Counted from the stretch's first letter, positions 6,455-14,695 are shown. The stretch is DNA of 18,749 bases from UBA3210 sp002363635 (GCA_946641515.1 CAMPBT010000016.1:1-18749); one strand, 5' to 3'. Numbers and translations: made by a program. Notes: generated from the sequence alone by a model not told the origin.

Positions 6455-7153
6455 ATGAAAAAATATATCTCAATTTTTTTATCCGGTGTACTTTCAGGCT
6501 TCTGTATTACTTTTGGCGCGACATGCTATTTAATGTGCTTAAGCTTAGGTAAAGGTGGAAATGCGGATTTATTAAAAGTAGTAGGTTCATTCATGTTTGG
6601 TATTGGCCTATTTACAATTATCCACTTTGGATTCTGGTTATATACAGGCAAAGTTGGTTATTTATTTAATAATAAACCTAATTATTTAATTGATTTATTA
6701 ATTTGCTTTGCAGGTAATGTAGTTGGTAGTGTTGTCTTATCTTTCTTAATTAGCTTAACAGGACAAGGTGATGCATTAATGAACGTAGCAACTCCTTTAG
6801 TTGAAGCTAAAATCGATTCTACTTGGTATTCAATCTTTATTATGTCACTTATGTGTGGTGCAATGATTAATTTAGCAGTTGAAGGTCATAAAGTAGCTTC
6901 TTATCCACTTGGTAAAGTATTATTTGCCTTTATGCCTATTGCATTATTTATTCTTGCAGGATTTGAACACGTAGTTGCAAACGTTACTTACTTTATGTAC
7001 GCTAAATATTTCTCATGGAAAGCATTAGGTTATTTCGTCTTAATGTTCCTTGGTAATGGACTTGGTTCAATTATCTTCTATGAATTAATTAAATTCGTAA
7101 AGAAATTAGAATCTAGCAAAAATAATGAATCTAATGACAATAAATTAAATTAA
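6455..7153 (+). CDS. Formate/nitrite transporter (FNT) family channel
   Basis: 232 residues and six hydrophobic spans (about 7-30, 40-62, 77-101, 124-142, 154-178, 188-213), fitting the FNT fold, a pentameric channel for formate, nitrite, hydrosulfide or lactate-type small anions in the cytoplasmic membrane. Diagnostic points: LYTGKVG (62-68), GN at 87-88 and 200-201, and GFEHVVAN (169-176) with the central pore His172. It is shorter than the usual ~260-285 residues, and the normally conserved CNxLVxLAV stretch reads CGAMINLAVE (134-143). The tail is short and charged. GAGGAGAG gives a good ribosome binding site. It stands alone, with no formate lyase or nitrite reductase gene nearby, so the anion cannot be named from context; formate export during fermentation is plausible. 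Confidence 0.87.
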   Translation: MKKYISIFLSGVLSGFCITFGATCYLMCLSLGKGGNADLLKVVGSFMFGIGLFTIIHFGFWLYTGKVGYLFNNKPNYLIDLLICFAGNVVGSVVLSFLISLTGQGDALMNVATPLVEAKIDSTWYSIFIMSLMCGAMINLAVEGHKVASYPLGKVLFAFMPIALFILAGFEHVVANVTYFMYAKYFSWKALGYFVLMFLGNGLGSIIFYELIKFVKKLESSKNNESNDNKLN

Positions 7154-7176
7154 CTTAGCAATTGCTAAGTTTTTTT
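7152..7176 (+). terminator. Terminator of FNT gene
   Basis: Perfect palindrome AACTTAGC-AATT-GCTAAGTT followed by six further T residues; the 5' arm includes the last two bases of the stop codon. Confidence 0.87.
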
Positions 7177-7200
7177 ATTATTCGTAGAGAAAACAAAAAC

Positions 7201-7239
7201 TAATTAATATATTAATTAATGTTATGTGCGTGTTATAAT
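7201..7239 (+). promoter_or_regulatory. Extended -10 promoter with upstream palindrome
   Basis: TG-T-TATAAT at 7231-7239. An 18-bp perfect palindrome of A/T only (TAATTAATATATTAATTA, 7201-7218) covers the -35 position and could be an operator, though pure A/T palindromes arise easily in this base composition. Confidence 0.5.
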
Positions 7240-7265
7240 GCTTTAGAAAGAGGTGATCTTTATAA

Positions 7266-7754
7266 ATGAAATATTTATTAAGAATTAAAGGTGTTTCTGA
7301 TTGTGCGGGAATGAAACGTACAAATATTGCATATACGATGATGGAAAATGGAAAAGTTGATTTATCTAATCTTGACCATCCATTAAAAGCATTTAAATAT
7401 TTTGAATTAAAAGATGGTAATTTAATTATGGGAAACATTAATGAAAAATTACCTATTGGAGAAGAAGTATCTTATTCTAAAACTTCTAACTCTTTACTTA
7501 ATGGTAAGACGGAAGTAACTGAATATCTAGATATTAGATTTTTAGTTTTACCACTTGATAAAGAAGCGATTGATTATTATAAGAAAGCTATTGAAGATGG
7601 TTATATCTTTGATGCATGGGATGGAGAATTTGAATACATCATTGGTTTAATTTATGAAGAAGAATTAAATGATGAAGAAAATGCAAAAATCTATTTTGAG
7701 GCAAGTAAGAAAAAGAGATTTAGATTTGGAATGATTAATAAAAATAATGCTTAA
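7266..7754 (+). CDS. Unassigned 162-aa protein, operon partner of M42 peptidase
   Basis: Soluble protein with no signal peptide or membrane segment. Residues 1-100 are mixed beta-type with no motif I recognise (LLRIKGVSDCAG, LPIGEEVSYSK). Residues ~105-155 look helical and resemble one or two TPR/Sel1-like hairpins (AIDYYKKAIEDGY ... FEYIIGLIYEEELNDEENAKIYFEAS), which would suggest protein-protein contact. The start is well set by AGAGGTGAT 9 nt upstream. There is no terminator in the 40 bases before the aminopeptidase gene, so the two are probably co-transcribed, but no functional link follows from that alone. Function unknown. Confidence 0.75.
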   Translation: MKYLLRIKGVSDCAGMKRTNIAYTMMENGKVDLSNLDHPLKAFKYFELKDGNLIMGNINEKLPIGEEVSYSKTSNSLLNGKTEVTEYLDIRFLVLPLDKEAIDYYKKAIEDGYIFDAWDGEFEYIIGLIYEEELNDEENAKIYFEASKKKRFRFGMINKNNA

Positions 7755-7794
7755 ATAAATAAAGGCATTAGTAATTAATTTTAGGAGGAAATGT

Positions 7795-8829
7795 ATGATT
7801 AATTTTGATTTAGATTATTTTAAAAAGGTTGCTCAAGACATTTTTACATGTGATTCACCTACAGGATACACTCAAAATGTTATTGAACTTGTAAAAAAAT
7901 ATGTCGATTCATTCGGATATGAATCACGCATTATGAATAATGGTGCATTAGAAGTAACTATTAAAGGTGAAGATGAAACAAAAACAGTTGCAACAAGTGC
8001 TCACTGCGATACTCTTGGCTTAATGGTTAGATCTATTAAAGGGGATGGTCATCTTGCATTAACTAAACTAGGTGGCCCAATTACTCCTACTCTTGACGGA
8101 GAATACTGCAAAGTTTATACACGTGATGGCAAGACTTATACAGGAACTATTTTATCAACAAGCGCGGCAACTCACGTCTATCCAGATGCAAATACTAAGA
8201 GTAGAGATATTGATAACTTAGAAGTACGTTTAGATGAACTTGTCCATACTAAAGATGATGTAGCTAAACTTGGTATTCAAAATGGTGATATTGTTTGTTA
8301 TGATCCTAAATTTGAAGTCACTCCTTCAGGCTTCCTAAAAACAAGATTTATTGATGATAAAGCTTCTGCAGTAGTTTTACTTATGTTACTTAAATATACT
8401 TCAGAAAATAAATTAAAGTTTAAATACAATACAAAGATTTATTTTGTCGTTTATGAAGAAGTAGGACATGGTGCTTCTATGGTTGATAAGAACATTTCAG
8501 AATTTGTTACTTTAGATATGGGATGTGTTGGCCTTGATTTAGCAGGTAATGAAGAAGCGGTAAGTATTTGCGCTAAAGACAGTGGAGGACCTTACGATTA
8601 CGAACTTACAACTCGTTTAATTAATATGGCTAAAGATAATAACCTTAATTACACAGTTGATATTTTCCCTTTCTACGGTTCTGATATCGGAGCGGCTTCT
8701 AGAGCAGGTGTTGACTTTAAAGGTGCATTAATTGGTACTGGGGTCAGTGCTTCTCACGGTATGGAAAGAACTCATATTAAAGGTATTGAAAATACATTAA
8801 AAATAATTTATGCATATTTAGTTAAGTAG
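7795..8829 (+). CDS. M42 family metallo-aminopeptidase
   Basis: 344 residues, normal for M42 (TET/FrvX/PepA-type) peptidases: cytosolic, two-metal enzymes that trim N-terminal residues from peptides and usually assemble as large shells. The metal site is complete: H70 with D72 in SAHCDTLG, D188 in FIDDKAS, catalytic E221 and metal-binding E222 in YEEVGHGAS, D241 in LDMG, and H321 in SASHGMERTH. The usual DE after the first His is DT here; the Glu is not a ligand, so activity is expected. A beta-rich insert at ~85-170 fits the oligomerisation PDZ-like domain. TAGGAGGAAA is a strong ribosome binding site. It may share a transcript with the small gene upstream, and ends in its own terminator. 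Substrate class (glutamyl, leucyl or lysyl) cannot be read off. Confidence 0.93.
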   Translation: MINFDLDYFKKVAQDIFTCDSPTGYTQNVIELVKKYVDSFGYESRIMNNGALEVTIKGEDETKTVATSAHCDTLGLMVRSIKGDGHLALTKLGGPITPTLDGEYCKVYTRDGKTYTGTILSTSAATHVYPDANTKSRDIDNLEVRLDELVHTKDDVAKLGIQNGDIVCYDPKFEVTPSGFLKTRFIDDKASAVVLLMLLKYTSENKLKFKYNTKIYFVVYEEVGHGASMVDKNISEFVTLDMGCVGLDLAGNEEAVSICAKDSGGPYDYELTTRLINMAKDNNLNYTVDIFPFYGSDIGAASRAGVDFKGALIGTGVSASHGMERTHIKGIENTLKIIYAYLVK

Positions 8830-8849
8830 GGTAACCTACTTTTCTTTTA
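8824..8849 (+). terminator. Terminator overlapping stop codon of M42 gene
   Basis: AAGTAGG-GTAA-CCTACTT stem-loop with a tetraloop and a TTTCTTTT tail. The TAG stop (8827-8829) is inside the 5' arm. Confidence 0.85.
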
Positions 8850-8854
8850 TTATC

Positions 8855-8883
8855 TTGTTTAAAAGTATAACTTTTACTATAAT
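8855..8883 (+). promoter_or_regulatory. Promoter of GtrA-YfhO operon
   Basis: TTGTTT (8855-8860), exact 17-bp spacer, TATAAT (8878-8883). The TTG that could be read as a start codon at 8855 is part of the -35 element, so translation must begin at the ATG at 8912. Confidence 0.82.
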
Positions 8884-8911
8884 TGTAACAGTCAAGTTTT
8901 ATGAGGGATAT

Positions 8912-9427
8912 ATGGAACAAGATAATCTTACAGAAACAAATGCATTAAGTAATGAAAAAGATACTTCTTCGAGTAAAAAAGAATTAATTCTAGAAATTAT
9001 TCGTTTTTTAATTGTTGGAGGTTTAGCAACTTTAATTGAATGGGTAATTGCTTTTTTAATTACTGCTTTACCTTTGGGATGGAAAAGAGAAACTGCTCAA
9101 ATTGTTGGTACAACAATTGGCTTTTCTATTTCTCTAGTAATTAATTATTTTTTAAATTTATTCATAGTTTATAAGAATAAAAAGAATGAGAATTCTGGTA
9201 AATCTTTAAAAGATTTTTTAGTTTTTGTAGTTATCAGTTTGTTAGTATTAGGTTTTCAATTATTATTTATTTATTTAGTAAATGATCTTTTATTTGTAGA
9301 AGCTTTAGGATGGGAAACAATAATTTTTAATAATTTAACTTGGGGATATATTATTACAAAAATGTTTGCGACAGTTGTTGGACTTGTCGTTAATTATATT
9401 CTTCGTAAAATCTTTATTTTTAAATAG
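8912..9427 (+). CDS. GtrA/GtcA family membrane protein
   Basis: 171 residues from the ATG at 8912, which has GAGGGAT in front; an in-frame TTG at 8855 lies in the promoter. Four spans at about 28-50, 62-88, 101-124 and 148-168. The family signature appears twice: NYFLNLFIVYK (78-88) ending span 2, and NYILRKIFIFK ending the protein. GtrA/GtcA proteins flip undecaprenyl-phosphate-linked sugars for decoration of teichoic acids, O-antigen or other envelope polymers. The N-terminal 25 residues are hydrophilic, rich in Ser/Asn/Glu, longer than in many relatives. It is 7 nt upstream of the YfhO-like gene and clearly in the same operon, which supports a paired role: lipid-sugar flipping here, transfer by YfhO. 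The polyprenyl-phosphate glycosyltransferase that would load the sugar is not in the window. Confidence 0.88.
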   Translation: MEQDNLTETNALSNEKDTSSSKKELILEIIRFLIVGGLATLIEWVIAFLITALPLGWKRETAQIVGTTIGFSISLVINYFLNLFIVYKNKKNENSGKSLKDFLVFVVISLLVLGFQLLFIYLVNDLLFVEALGWETIIFNNLTWGYIITKMFATVVGLVVNYILRKIFIFK

Positions 9428-9434
9428 GTGAGCA

Positions 9435-12215
9435 ATGGACGTAGTATTAAAAGAAAAAACTAATAAAGCTTATGAAATAAGTAAGATGATCTTATTTCCT
9501 TTTTTGGCGTTTTCTATTACTTTTGTTTTAGCCTTACTTGTTCATGTTACTAATAATTTTTATCCTTTTGATAAGATAGGTCATACCTTTTTAATGGTAG
9601 ACGCTCAAAGTGAATATATTGCTTATCTTAGATATCTTCGTCACATTTATAGTGAAGGAGAGACTTTATCTTATACTATGGGAAAAGTCTTTGGAGGAGA
9701 TTTTTTATCTATCTATACTTTTTATTTAGCATCTCCTTTTAATTATTTTTTACCTTTAATTAGTGAACAAGACATTCCTGTTTTTATTTTCTATACTTGT
9801 TTATTAAAAATGGCCTTTGGTTCTTTAAATATGTATTTATTATTCATGATTAAAGAGAAGAAGGCTACATTTGGACAATTAGCCTTTGCGATTTCTTATG
9901 GACTCATGAATTATTCTTTCATGTATATGTCTAATTATATGTGGTTAGACGGAGTAATGATTTTACCATTAGTTATATTAGGGCTTAATTTATTATATAA
10001 AGAGAATAAAGCTTTATGGTTATATCCTATTTCTTTAGCCTACGCCTTAGCTACTTCCTGGTATATTGGTGCGATGATTTGTGTCTTTGTAGTTTTCTAT
10101 TTCTTTAAGTTATTAATAGGAACTAAAGAAGACAAAAAAATTAAATTATTTAAAGTCATTAGATTTACTATATTCTCGTTAATAGGAGGATTTTTCGCAT
10201 CCTTTTTATGGATTCCTGCTTTTTCTCATTTTGATGGTACTAAAGTTCATTCATTATTCTCAGATCCACAAATGCAATTACCAACATTATTCTTTGAAGG
10301 ACTTATGTCCAATTCGTATGGAACAAGTAGAACTTTTACTAAAGTAGAAGGATATGCGAATATGTTTACAAGTTTACCTTGTTATATCCTTATGACTTTC
10401 TATTTTGTTAACAAAAAAATTGATAGAAGAGAAAGATTTTCTTATTTTATCTTATTATTAATTTATTTCTTTGGTATCTGTCATACTACTTTAAATGACT
10501 TATTACATTTTGGTAGCAAACCTACTTGGTTTCCTGCACGATATTCTTTCATCATTGGTTTTATTTCTTTAGAACTTGCAGAAAATGAGAGAATAGAATA
10601 TGAAAAAACAACAATTGTATCTTGGATATTAGGATTTAGTATTTTTACTAGCATGATGTTATTAATTAAATTTATGCCAAGTGATAATACTCGACCATAT
10701 GAATATACTAAGGTAGATTTTATTATTGGTTCACTTACAATGGTAATAATGTTAATGACATTTATCCTTCATTATTTCTTTAGTAAGAAGAATAATGTTA
10801 ACGTAACGAAGATTTTAACAGGAGTCTTTACTTTATCAATAATTCCTTTATCTATTTATTCTTCGTTTGATGCAGATAAAAAGTTAGTAAGTAATAACGT
10901 CTTTAATCATGAATATCAAAACATTGAAACATATTTAAAAGATGTTTCTTATCAAAAAGATGTCGATATCTTAAAAGAATATGATAATAACAAGAATTAT
11001 CGTATGGAAATGACTACACTTAGACCTGGTTCATATAATTCTATTGATAATAATCCATTATTTTATAACTATTATGGCTTAAGTCATTTTTCTTCTAGTG
11101 AAAAGAAAGTAGTAGAAGAATATTATCATAAACTTGGTTATCACTATAACGGGTTCTTTGAAAAATGGGACAAAGCCTCTACTACCTCTATGAACTCCTT
11201 CTTAGGATTAAAATATGTAATGGAAGAAAAATATAAAAACTATATTCCTTCTATTCATAACTCTCCATATGTGGAACTTGACTCTTTAGAAACTGAAAGA
11301 TTTACTTATTATGAAAATGTCAGTGCTTTACCTTTAGGTTTTAGAGTTGAAAAACAAAACACACATTATATCAGCGAAGGCCATAAAATAGTAGACGCGA
11401 CATATTGGTATGATCATTTTGAATATCAAAATAAGATGTACCATAATATGAATAATTCTCTTAATAAAGATATTTTTACAAAGGTTGAGACAACAGTTGT
11501 TCTTTCTTCAGGAGTAGAAGTAAATAAAGAATATCCTGAATTAAATGAAACTTATTATTCATTATCTAAAGGTGATAGCATCATTTATAAATTCAATATT
11601 TTAGATGATGATGCTAATAAGAATTTGTATTTTGGATTAAAAAATGACATTAAGAATTTATCGTTATATTTTGATGGAATATATTATAAAGAAAATGATT
11701 ACTGGCATAATGGTATTTGGTCATTAAAAAATAAAGTAGGAGCGCATACTATTAAATTAGTCGCGACTAAAGATATTTCTAATACATTAATTAGACCGGA
11801 AATATATTTAGAAGATGAAAGCGTCTTAAAAGAATATACTGATAAAATTAAAGAACAGGGAAGCAATAATTTAAAACAAATTATTGGGAAATTTAGTTTT
11901 GGTTATGAAGGAGATTTTGTTTTAACAAGCGATAATTCAGATTTTATCTTTACTTTACCTTATGAAAAGAATATGCACGTCTATATTGATGATAAGGAAG
12001 TACCTTGTTCTACAAAATTTAATATCTTTACTGGAGTTAGCTTAGACACATTAAGTAAAGGAAGCCACAAGATAAAGATTCTTTATATTGATAAATATCA
12101 AAGAAGTGGAATTGTTATTAGTGGTATCGCTCTATGTGCTTTAATTGGCGTAGAATTTTGTTACTTTTATTTAGATAAAAATAAACTCCTAAAAGAAACA
12201 AATAAAAAGTTCTAG
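9435..12215 (+). CDS. YfhO family membrane glycosyltransferase-like protein (GT-C fold)
   Basis: 926 residues. About twelve hydrophobic spans fill residues ~18-480, followed by a ~400-residue extracytoplasmic domain and one last span near 890-914 with a short Lys-rich cytosolic tail. YfhO hallmarks: the first outer loop with LMVDAQSEYIAYLRYL (Asp56, Gln58), then TMGKVFGGDF and FYLASPFNYFLP (81-107), the typical N-terminal YfhO pattern. In Bacillus and related genera YfhO acts with a GtcA/GtrA flippase and a CsbB-type transferase to add GlcNAc or other sugars to lipoteichoic acid outside the membrane; this role is taken from the family. The AGGTGAG ribosome binding site is just before the ATG, 7 nt after the GtrA stop codon. 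Length is normal for the family (~830-930). Sugar and acceptor cannot be told. Confidence 0.88.
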   Translation: MDVVLKEKTNKAYEISKMILFPFLAFSITFVLALLVHVTNNFYPFDKIGHTFLMVDAQSEYIAYLRYLRHIYSEGETLSYTMGKVFGGDFLSIYTFYLASPFNYFLPLISEQDIPVFIFYTCLLKMAFGSLNMYLLFMIKEKKATFGQLAFAISYGLMNYSFMYMSNYMWLDGVMILPLVILGLNLLYKENKALWLYPISLAYALATSWYIGAMICVFVVFYFFKLLIGTKEDKKIKLFKVIRFTIFSLIGGFFASFLWIPAFSHFDGTKVHSLFSDPQMQLPTLFFEGLMSNSYGTSRTFTKVEGYANMFTSLPCYILMTFYFVNKKIDRRERFSYFILLLIYFFGICHTTLNDLLHFGSKPTWFPARYSFIIGFISLELAENERIEYEKTTIVSWILGFSIFTSMMLLIKFMPSDNTRPYEYTKVDFIIGSLTMVIMLMTFILHYFFSKKNNVNVTKILTGVFTLSIIPLSIYSSFDADKKLVSNNVFNHEYQNIETYLKDVSYQKDVDILKEYDNNKNYRMEMTTLRPGSYNSIDNNPLFYNYYGLSHFSSSEKKVVEEYYHKLGYHYNGFFEKWDKASTTSMNSFLGLKYVMEEKYKNYIPSIHNSPYVELDSLETERFTYYENVSALPLGFRVEKQNTHYISEGHKIVDATYWYDHFEYQNKMYHNMNNSLNKDIFTKVETTVVLSSGVEVNKEYPELNETYYSLSKGDSIIYKFNILDDDANKNLYFGLKNDIKNLSLYFDGIYYKENDYWHNGIWSLKNKVGAHTIKLVATKDISNTLIRPEIYLEDESVLKEYTDKIKEQGSNNLKQIIGKFSFGYEGDFVLTSDNSDFIFTLPYEKNMHVYIDDKEVPCSTKFNIFTGVSLDTLSKGSHKIKILYIDKYQRSGIVISGIALCALIGVEFCYFYLDKNKLLKETNKKF

Positions 12216-12235
12216 CAATATTATTTATTTATACA

Positions 12236-12241
12236 TATAAT
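12236..12241 (+). promoter_or_regulatory. Candidate -10 of trpS leader
   Basis: TATAAT 21 nt after the YfhO stop codon and ~20 nt before the T-box leader. No good -35 at the right distance (TAGCAA). Confidence 0.45.
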
Positions 12242-12261
12242 AAGACTAGTCGATGAATTGA

Positions 12262-12436
12262 AAAAAAACTGTGTAGTTCTTTGTAGAGAGTTCTTGGTTG
12301 GTGAAAAAGAACAAGAAGAGCAGATAATAAATGGGTCAAGGAGACTATACAAATTTAAAGTGCATAACTTCGGTTATGAATTAAGGTGGTACCACGATTA
12401 TTTCGTCCTTAAGCTAAGAGCTTAGGGACGTTTTTT
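12262..12436 (+). ncRNA. T-box riboswitch controlling trpS
   Basis: A T-box leader senses uncharged tRNA and allows read-through into the synthetase gene. Visible parts: a stem I base in which GTGTAG near 12271 pairs with CTATAC at 12345-12350; a specifier candidate TGG at 12332-12334, matching tryptophan; a short hairpin CATAAC-TTCG-GTTATG (12363-12378); the conserved T-box AAGGTGGTACCACG (12383-12396); and a terminator stem CGTCCTTAAGCT / AGCTTAGGGACG (12404-12430) with six T. The GGTACC part would pair with the CCA end of uncharged tRNA-Trp in the antiterminator. Stem I is short (~80 nt). The type is certain; exact stem I pairing and specifier register are by eye. Confidence 0.93.
12404..12436 (+). 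terminator. T-box-controlled intrinsic terminator
   Basis: 12-bp stem with one U-G pair, AAG loop and TTTTTT tail. Its 5' arm overlaps the region needed for the antiterminator, so it forms when charged tRNA-Trp is plentiful. Confidence 0.9.
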
Positions 12437-12454
12437 ATTTAAAGGAGGTCATTT

Positions 12455-13459
12455 ATGGCAGAAGAAATTATTACAAAAAAGAGAATGATTAGCGGAATTA
12501 AACCAACTGGTAAATTAACTTTAGGTAATTATATCGGTGCAGTTAATCAGTTTATCTCTTATCAAGATGAATATGAAATGTATGTCTTTATTGCAGATTT
12601 ACATGCTTTAACTTTACCAATTGAGGCTAAAGAATTAAGACAAAATACTAAAGACTTAATTTCTATCTATCTTGCATGTGGACTTGATCCAAATAAAGTT
12701 GTTTTATTTAAACAATCAGATGTCCACGAACATGCAGAACTTGGTTACATCATGACATTTAATTCCAATATGGGTGAATTATCTAGAATGACTCAGTACA
12801 AAGATAAATCTAGCAAGATTTCCGATAGACAATCTATTCCTACAGGTATTTTTATTTACCCAGGACTTATGGCGGCAGATATCTTATTATATGATGCAGA
12901 TTATGTTCCAGTTGGTGTAGACCAAAAGCAACATGTTGAATTAACTCGTGACCTTGCGATTAGATTTAATTCACGTTATTCAGAAACATTTAAAGTTCCT
13001 GAACCAGTCGTCGCAAAAAGAGGCTCAAAAGTTTATTCTTTGTCAGATCCTACTAAGAAAATGTCTAAGTCTGAATCAGATAAAGGAACTATTTACTTAC
13101 TTGAAGATGTTAATATTGCTAGAAAAAAGATTATGTCTGCAGTTACTGATTTAGGTCATGAAGTTAAATTTGATCCAGAGAATAAACCAGGCATTTCTAA
13201 CTTACTTACAATTATGTCTACACTAAGCTCAACCCCTATTGAAGAACTTGAAAAGAGATTTGAAGGTTCAGGTTATGGTGATTTCAAGAAAGCTGTCGCA
13301 GATGTAGTAGTGGATTTTATGACTAATTTACAAGCTAAGGTAAAAGAAATCCAAGCAAGTGGAGTAATTGATAAAGTTCTTGAAGAAGGTGCTTTAAAAG
13401 CTTCATATGTTGCAAGAAAGAAACTTTCTAAAGTATATAGAAAAGTTGGCTTAAGATAA
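12455..13459 (+). CDS. trpS: Tryptophanyl-tRNA synthetase
   Basis: Class I aminoacyl-tRNA synthetase charging tRNA-Trp in the cytosol. 334 residues, as usual for bacterial TrpS. The HIGH-type motif is in TGKLTLGNYIGAV (18-30), the tryptophan/adenylate pocket stretch GVDQKQHVELTRD is at 154-166, and the KMSKS loop is KKMSKS at 201-206. AAAGGAGG is a near-perfect ribosome binding site. Expression is set by the T-box leader directly upstream. The protein contains no tryptophan residue at all, which would let it be made when Trp is scarce. No other trp gene is in the window, and the following gene is convergent. Confidence 0.98.
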   Translation: MAEEIITKKRMISGIKPTGKLTLGNYIGAVNQFISYQDEYEMYVFIADLHALTLPIEAKELRQNTKDLISIYLACGLDPNKVVLFKQSDVHEHAELGYIMTFNSNMGELSRMTQYKDKSSKISDRQSIPTGIFIYPGLMAADILLYDADYVPVGVDQKQHVELTRDLAIRFNSRYSETFKVPEPVVAKRGSKVYSLSDPTKKMSKSESDKGTIYLLEDVNIARKKIMSAVTDLGHEVKFDPENKPGISNLLTIMSTLSSTPIEELEKRFEGSGYGDFKKAVADVVVDFMTNLQAKVKEIQASGVIDKVLEEGALKASYVARKKLSKVYRKVGLR

Positions 13460-13521
13460 ACTAGATTATTTATATTACTTCATTGTTAATGATGTAGTTA
13501 TTAAATAAGATGAATAAAAAG

Positions 13522-13555
13522 AAAGTTGTAAAGATTTATTTCTTTGCAACTTTTT
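13522..13555. terminator. Bidirectional terminator between trpS and HD-domain gene
   Basis: 13-bp stem AAAGTTGTAAAGA / TCTTTGCAACTTT with one G-U pair and a 6-nt loop, TTTTT on the plus strand and a T-rich tail on the minus strand. The stop codon of the minus-strand HD gene (13536-13538) is in the loop, so its last codons form one arm. Confidence 0.82.
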
Positions 13556-14030
13556 GTTTCTTAATATTCTTTTTATTTAAATGACATTTATGATTATCTA
13601 TACATGTTGCTACTTTATCGTAATAACATAGAATCCAAGCTTCTTTACTTGTAGGGAAGTGAAGAAAAGTAAGTGGCCACATATGTGACAAAATGATTCT
13701 ACATTCTTTTCTTGTTAATGAAAAATCTCTTTTTGCATTAATAAGCGCGATTAAAGGATGATTAAACCCATGAATTCCATTATGAGATGTTCTATCATGC
13801 CAGTCATATAAATAATAATCATGTAATAATGCCGCTCTAATTAATTCATTTAAAGAAATATTTTTCTTATTTAAACCATGTTTATAACATAGATATGCAA
13901 CATTTAATACATGTCTTCTAATAGATATATGTCCGTGATGAGGATATCTTTTTAATTCTCTAAATCTAGGATCTTTTAGTATTGGAGATGCTAAAAGAAG
14001 AAATTCGTTTATAGTAGGTTCTTTATTCAT
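13536..14030 (-). CDS. HD-domain phosphohydrolase-like protein
   Basis: 164 residues. HD-superfamily metal site: His40 (SIRRHVLNVAYL), His70-Asp71 (ALLHDYYLYDWH), further His at 91 (GFNHPL) and 116 (LSHMWPL), and Asp138 (YYDKVATCID). The pattern HHGHISIRRH ... LLHDYYLYDWH ... HGFNHP ... SHMWPLT belongs to a small single-domain HD group common in Clostridia and related Bacillota; substrates are unknown, phosphate esters or nucleotides being likely. The Lys-rich tail (KKNIKKQKVAKK) may bind nucleic acid or simply reflect the terminator stem it is encoded in. There is no ribosome binding site: a TATAAT (minus strand, 14041-14046) ends 10 nt before the ATG, so the mRNA would have a 3-4 nt leader. 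Divergent from the Nudix gene at 14126. Confidence 0.85.
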   Translation of the reverse strand: MNKEPTINEFLLLASPILKDPRFRELKRYPHHGHISIRRHVLNVAYLCYKHGLNKKNISLNELIRAALLHDYYLYDWHDRTSHNGIHGFNHPLIALINAKRDFSLTRKECRIILSHMWPLTFLHFPTSKEAWILCYYDKVATCIDNHKCHLNKKNIKKQKVAKK

Positions 14031-14125
14031 GTTATTTATAATTATAGTCTTTTCTATATTTATTTAAATATCTTTAAATAAGATTTGTTTAGAAATACAA
14101 TAAGAATAAAAAAGAGGAATTAATT
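14031..14125. promoter_or_regulatory. Divergent promoters of HD and Nudix genes
   Basis: Minus strand: TATAAT at 14041-14046, very close to the HD gene start, implying an almost leaderless transcript. Plus strand: TTTAAA (14073-14078), 17-bp spacer, TACAAT (14096-14101) and AGAGGAA before the Nudix ATG. Confidence 0.5.
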
Positions 14126-14695
14126 ATGATCTTATTAGATTTAGAAAAGAAATATCAAGGTAAATATTTAACATATTATGTTGCAAAATATAAAAATAAT
14201 GATGGGGGAATTAAAGAATACGAATTTATATCTCGTAATAATTCTTTAACTAAAGAAGCATTCCATCATAGAGTTCCGGTAGGAGTAGGGATGGTGGCGT
14301 TTTCTATGGATAAAAGTAAAATCTTACTTCAAAAAGAATTTAGAATGGCTACTAATGAATGGGTATATAATTTCCCAGCAGGGTTAATTGATGAAGGGGA
14401 AACTCCTGAAGAAGCCGCAAAAAGAGAATTAAGAGAAGAAACAGGCTTAGAATTAAAAGAAATTATTGCTACTTTACCTCCTTCATATGCTTCTCAAGGT
14501 ACATCTGATGAAATGATGAGTATAGTTATTGCAAAAGTTGAAGGCGATATTAAAGGTTCTATTTATGTGGATGAAGAAATTATTCCTCAGTGGTTTACTA
14601 AAGATGAAGCAAGAAAATTGATTGAAGATAAAAATAGTTTCTTCTCAGTAAGAACTCAAATGTTTGTCTACATGTGGGTAAATGAAAAAGATTAA
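14126..14695 (+). CDS. nudF: Nudix hydrolase, ADP-ribose pyrophosphatase type
   Basis: 189 residues, the usual size for ADP-ribose pyrophosphatases, which split ADP-ribose to AMP and ribose-5-phosphate. The Nudix box is intact: G86-x5-E92-x7-R100-E101-L102-R103-E104-E105-T106-G107. Upstream LLQKEFRMATNEWVYNFPAG and the later Tyr-rich PPSYASQGTSDE (117-128, with the acidic DE) fit the ADPRase group better than MutT-type dNTPases. It contrasts with the degenerate Nudix gene at 5877. AGAGGAA is the ribosome binding site. With the NAD synthetase at 1-2103 it would cover NAD making and breakdown, but the genes are far apart. The symbol is by family resemblance; another sugar-nucleotide substrate is possible. 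Confidence 0.88.
   Translation: MILLDLEKKYQGKYLTYYVAKYKNNDGGIKEYEFISRNNSLTKEAFHHRVPVGVGMVAFSMDKSKILLQKEFRMATNEWVYNFPAGLIDEGETPEEAAKRELREETGLELKEIIATLPPSYASQGTSDEMMSIVIAKVEGDIKGSIYVDEEIIPQWFTKDEARKLIEDKNSFFSVRTQMFVYMWVNEKD

Noticed and set aside
5988..7438. Minus-strand open frames at 5988-6218 and 7178-7438
   Set aside because: They are opposite well-supported genes or terminators; Phe/Ile/Asn-rich composition is typical of AT-rich antisense.
8855..8911. TTG start giving GtrA 19 more residues
   Set aside because: The TTG is the -35 of a perfect 17-bp-spaced promoter; the ATG at 8912 has its own ribosome binding site.
12948..13154. Plus-strand open frame inside trpS
   Set aside because: Overlaps trpS in another frame, with no start signal; trpS is certain.
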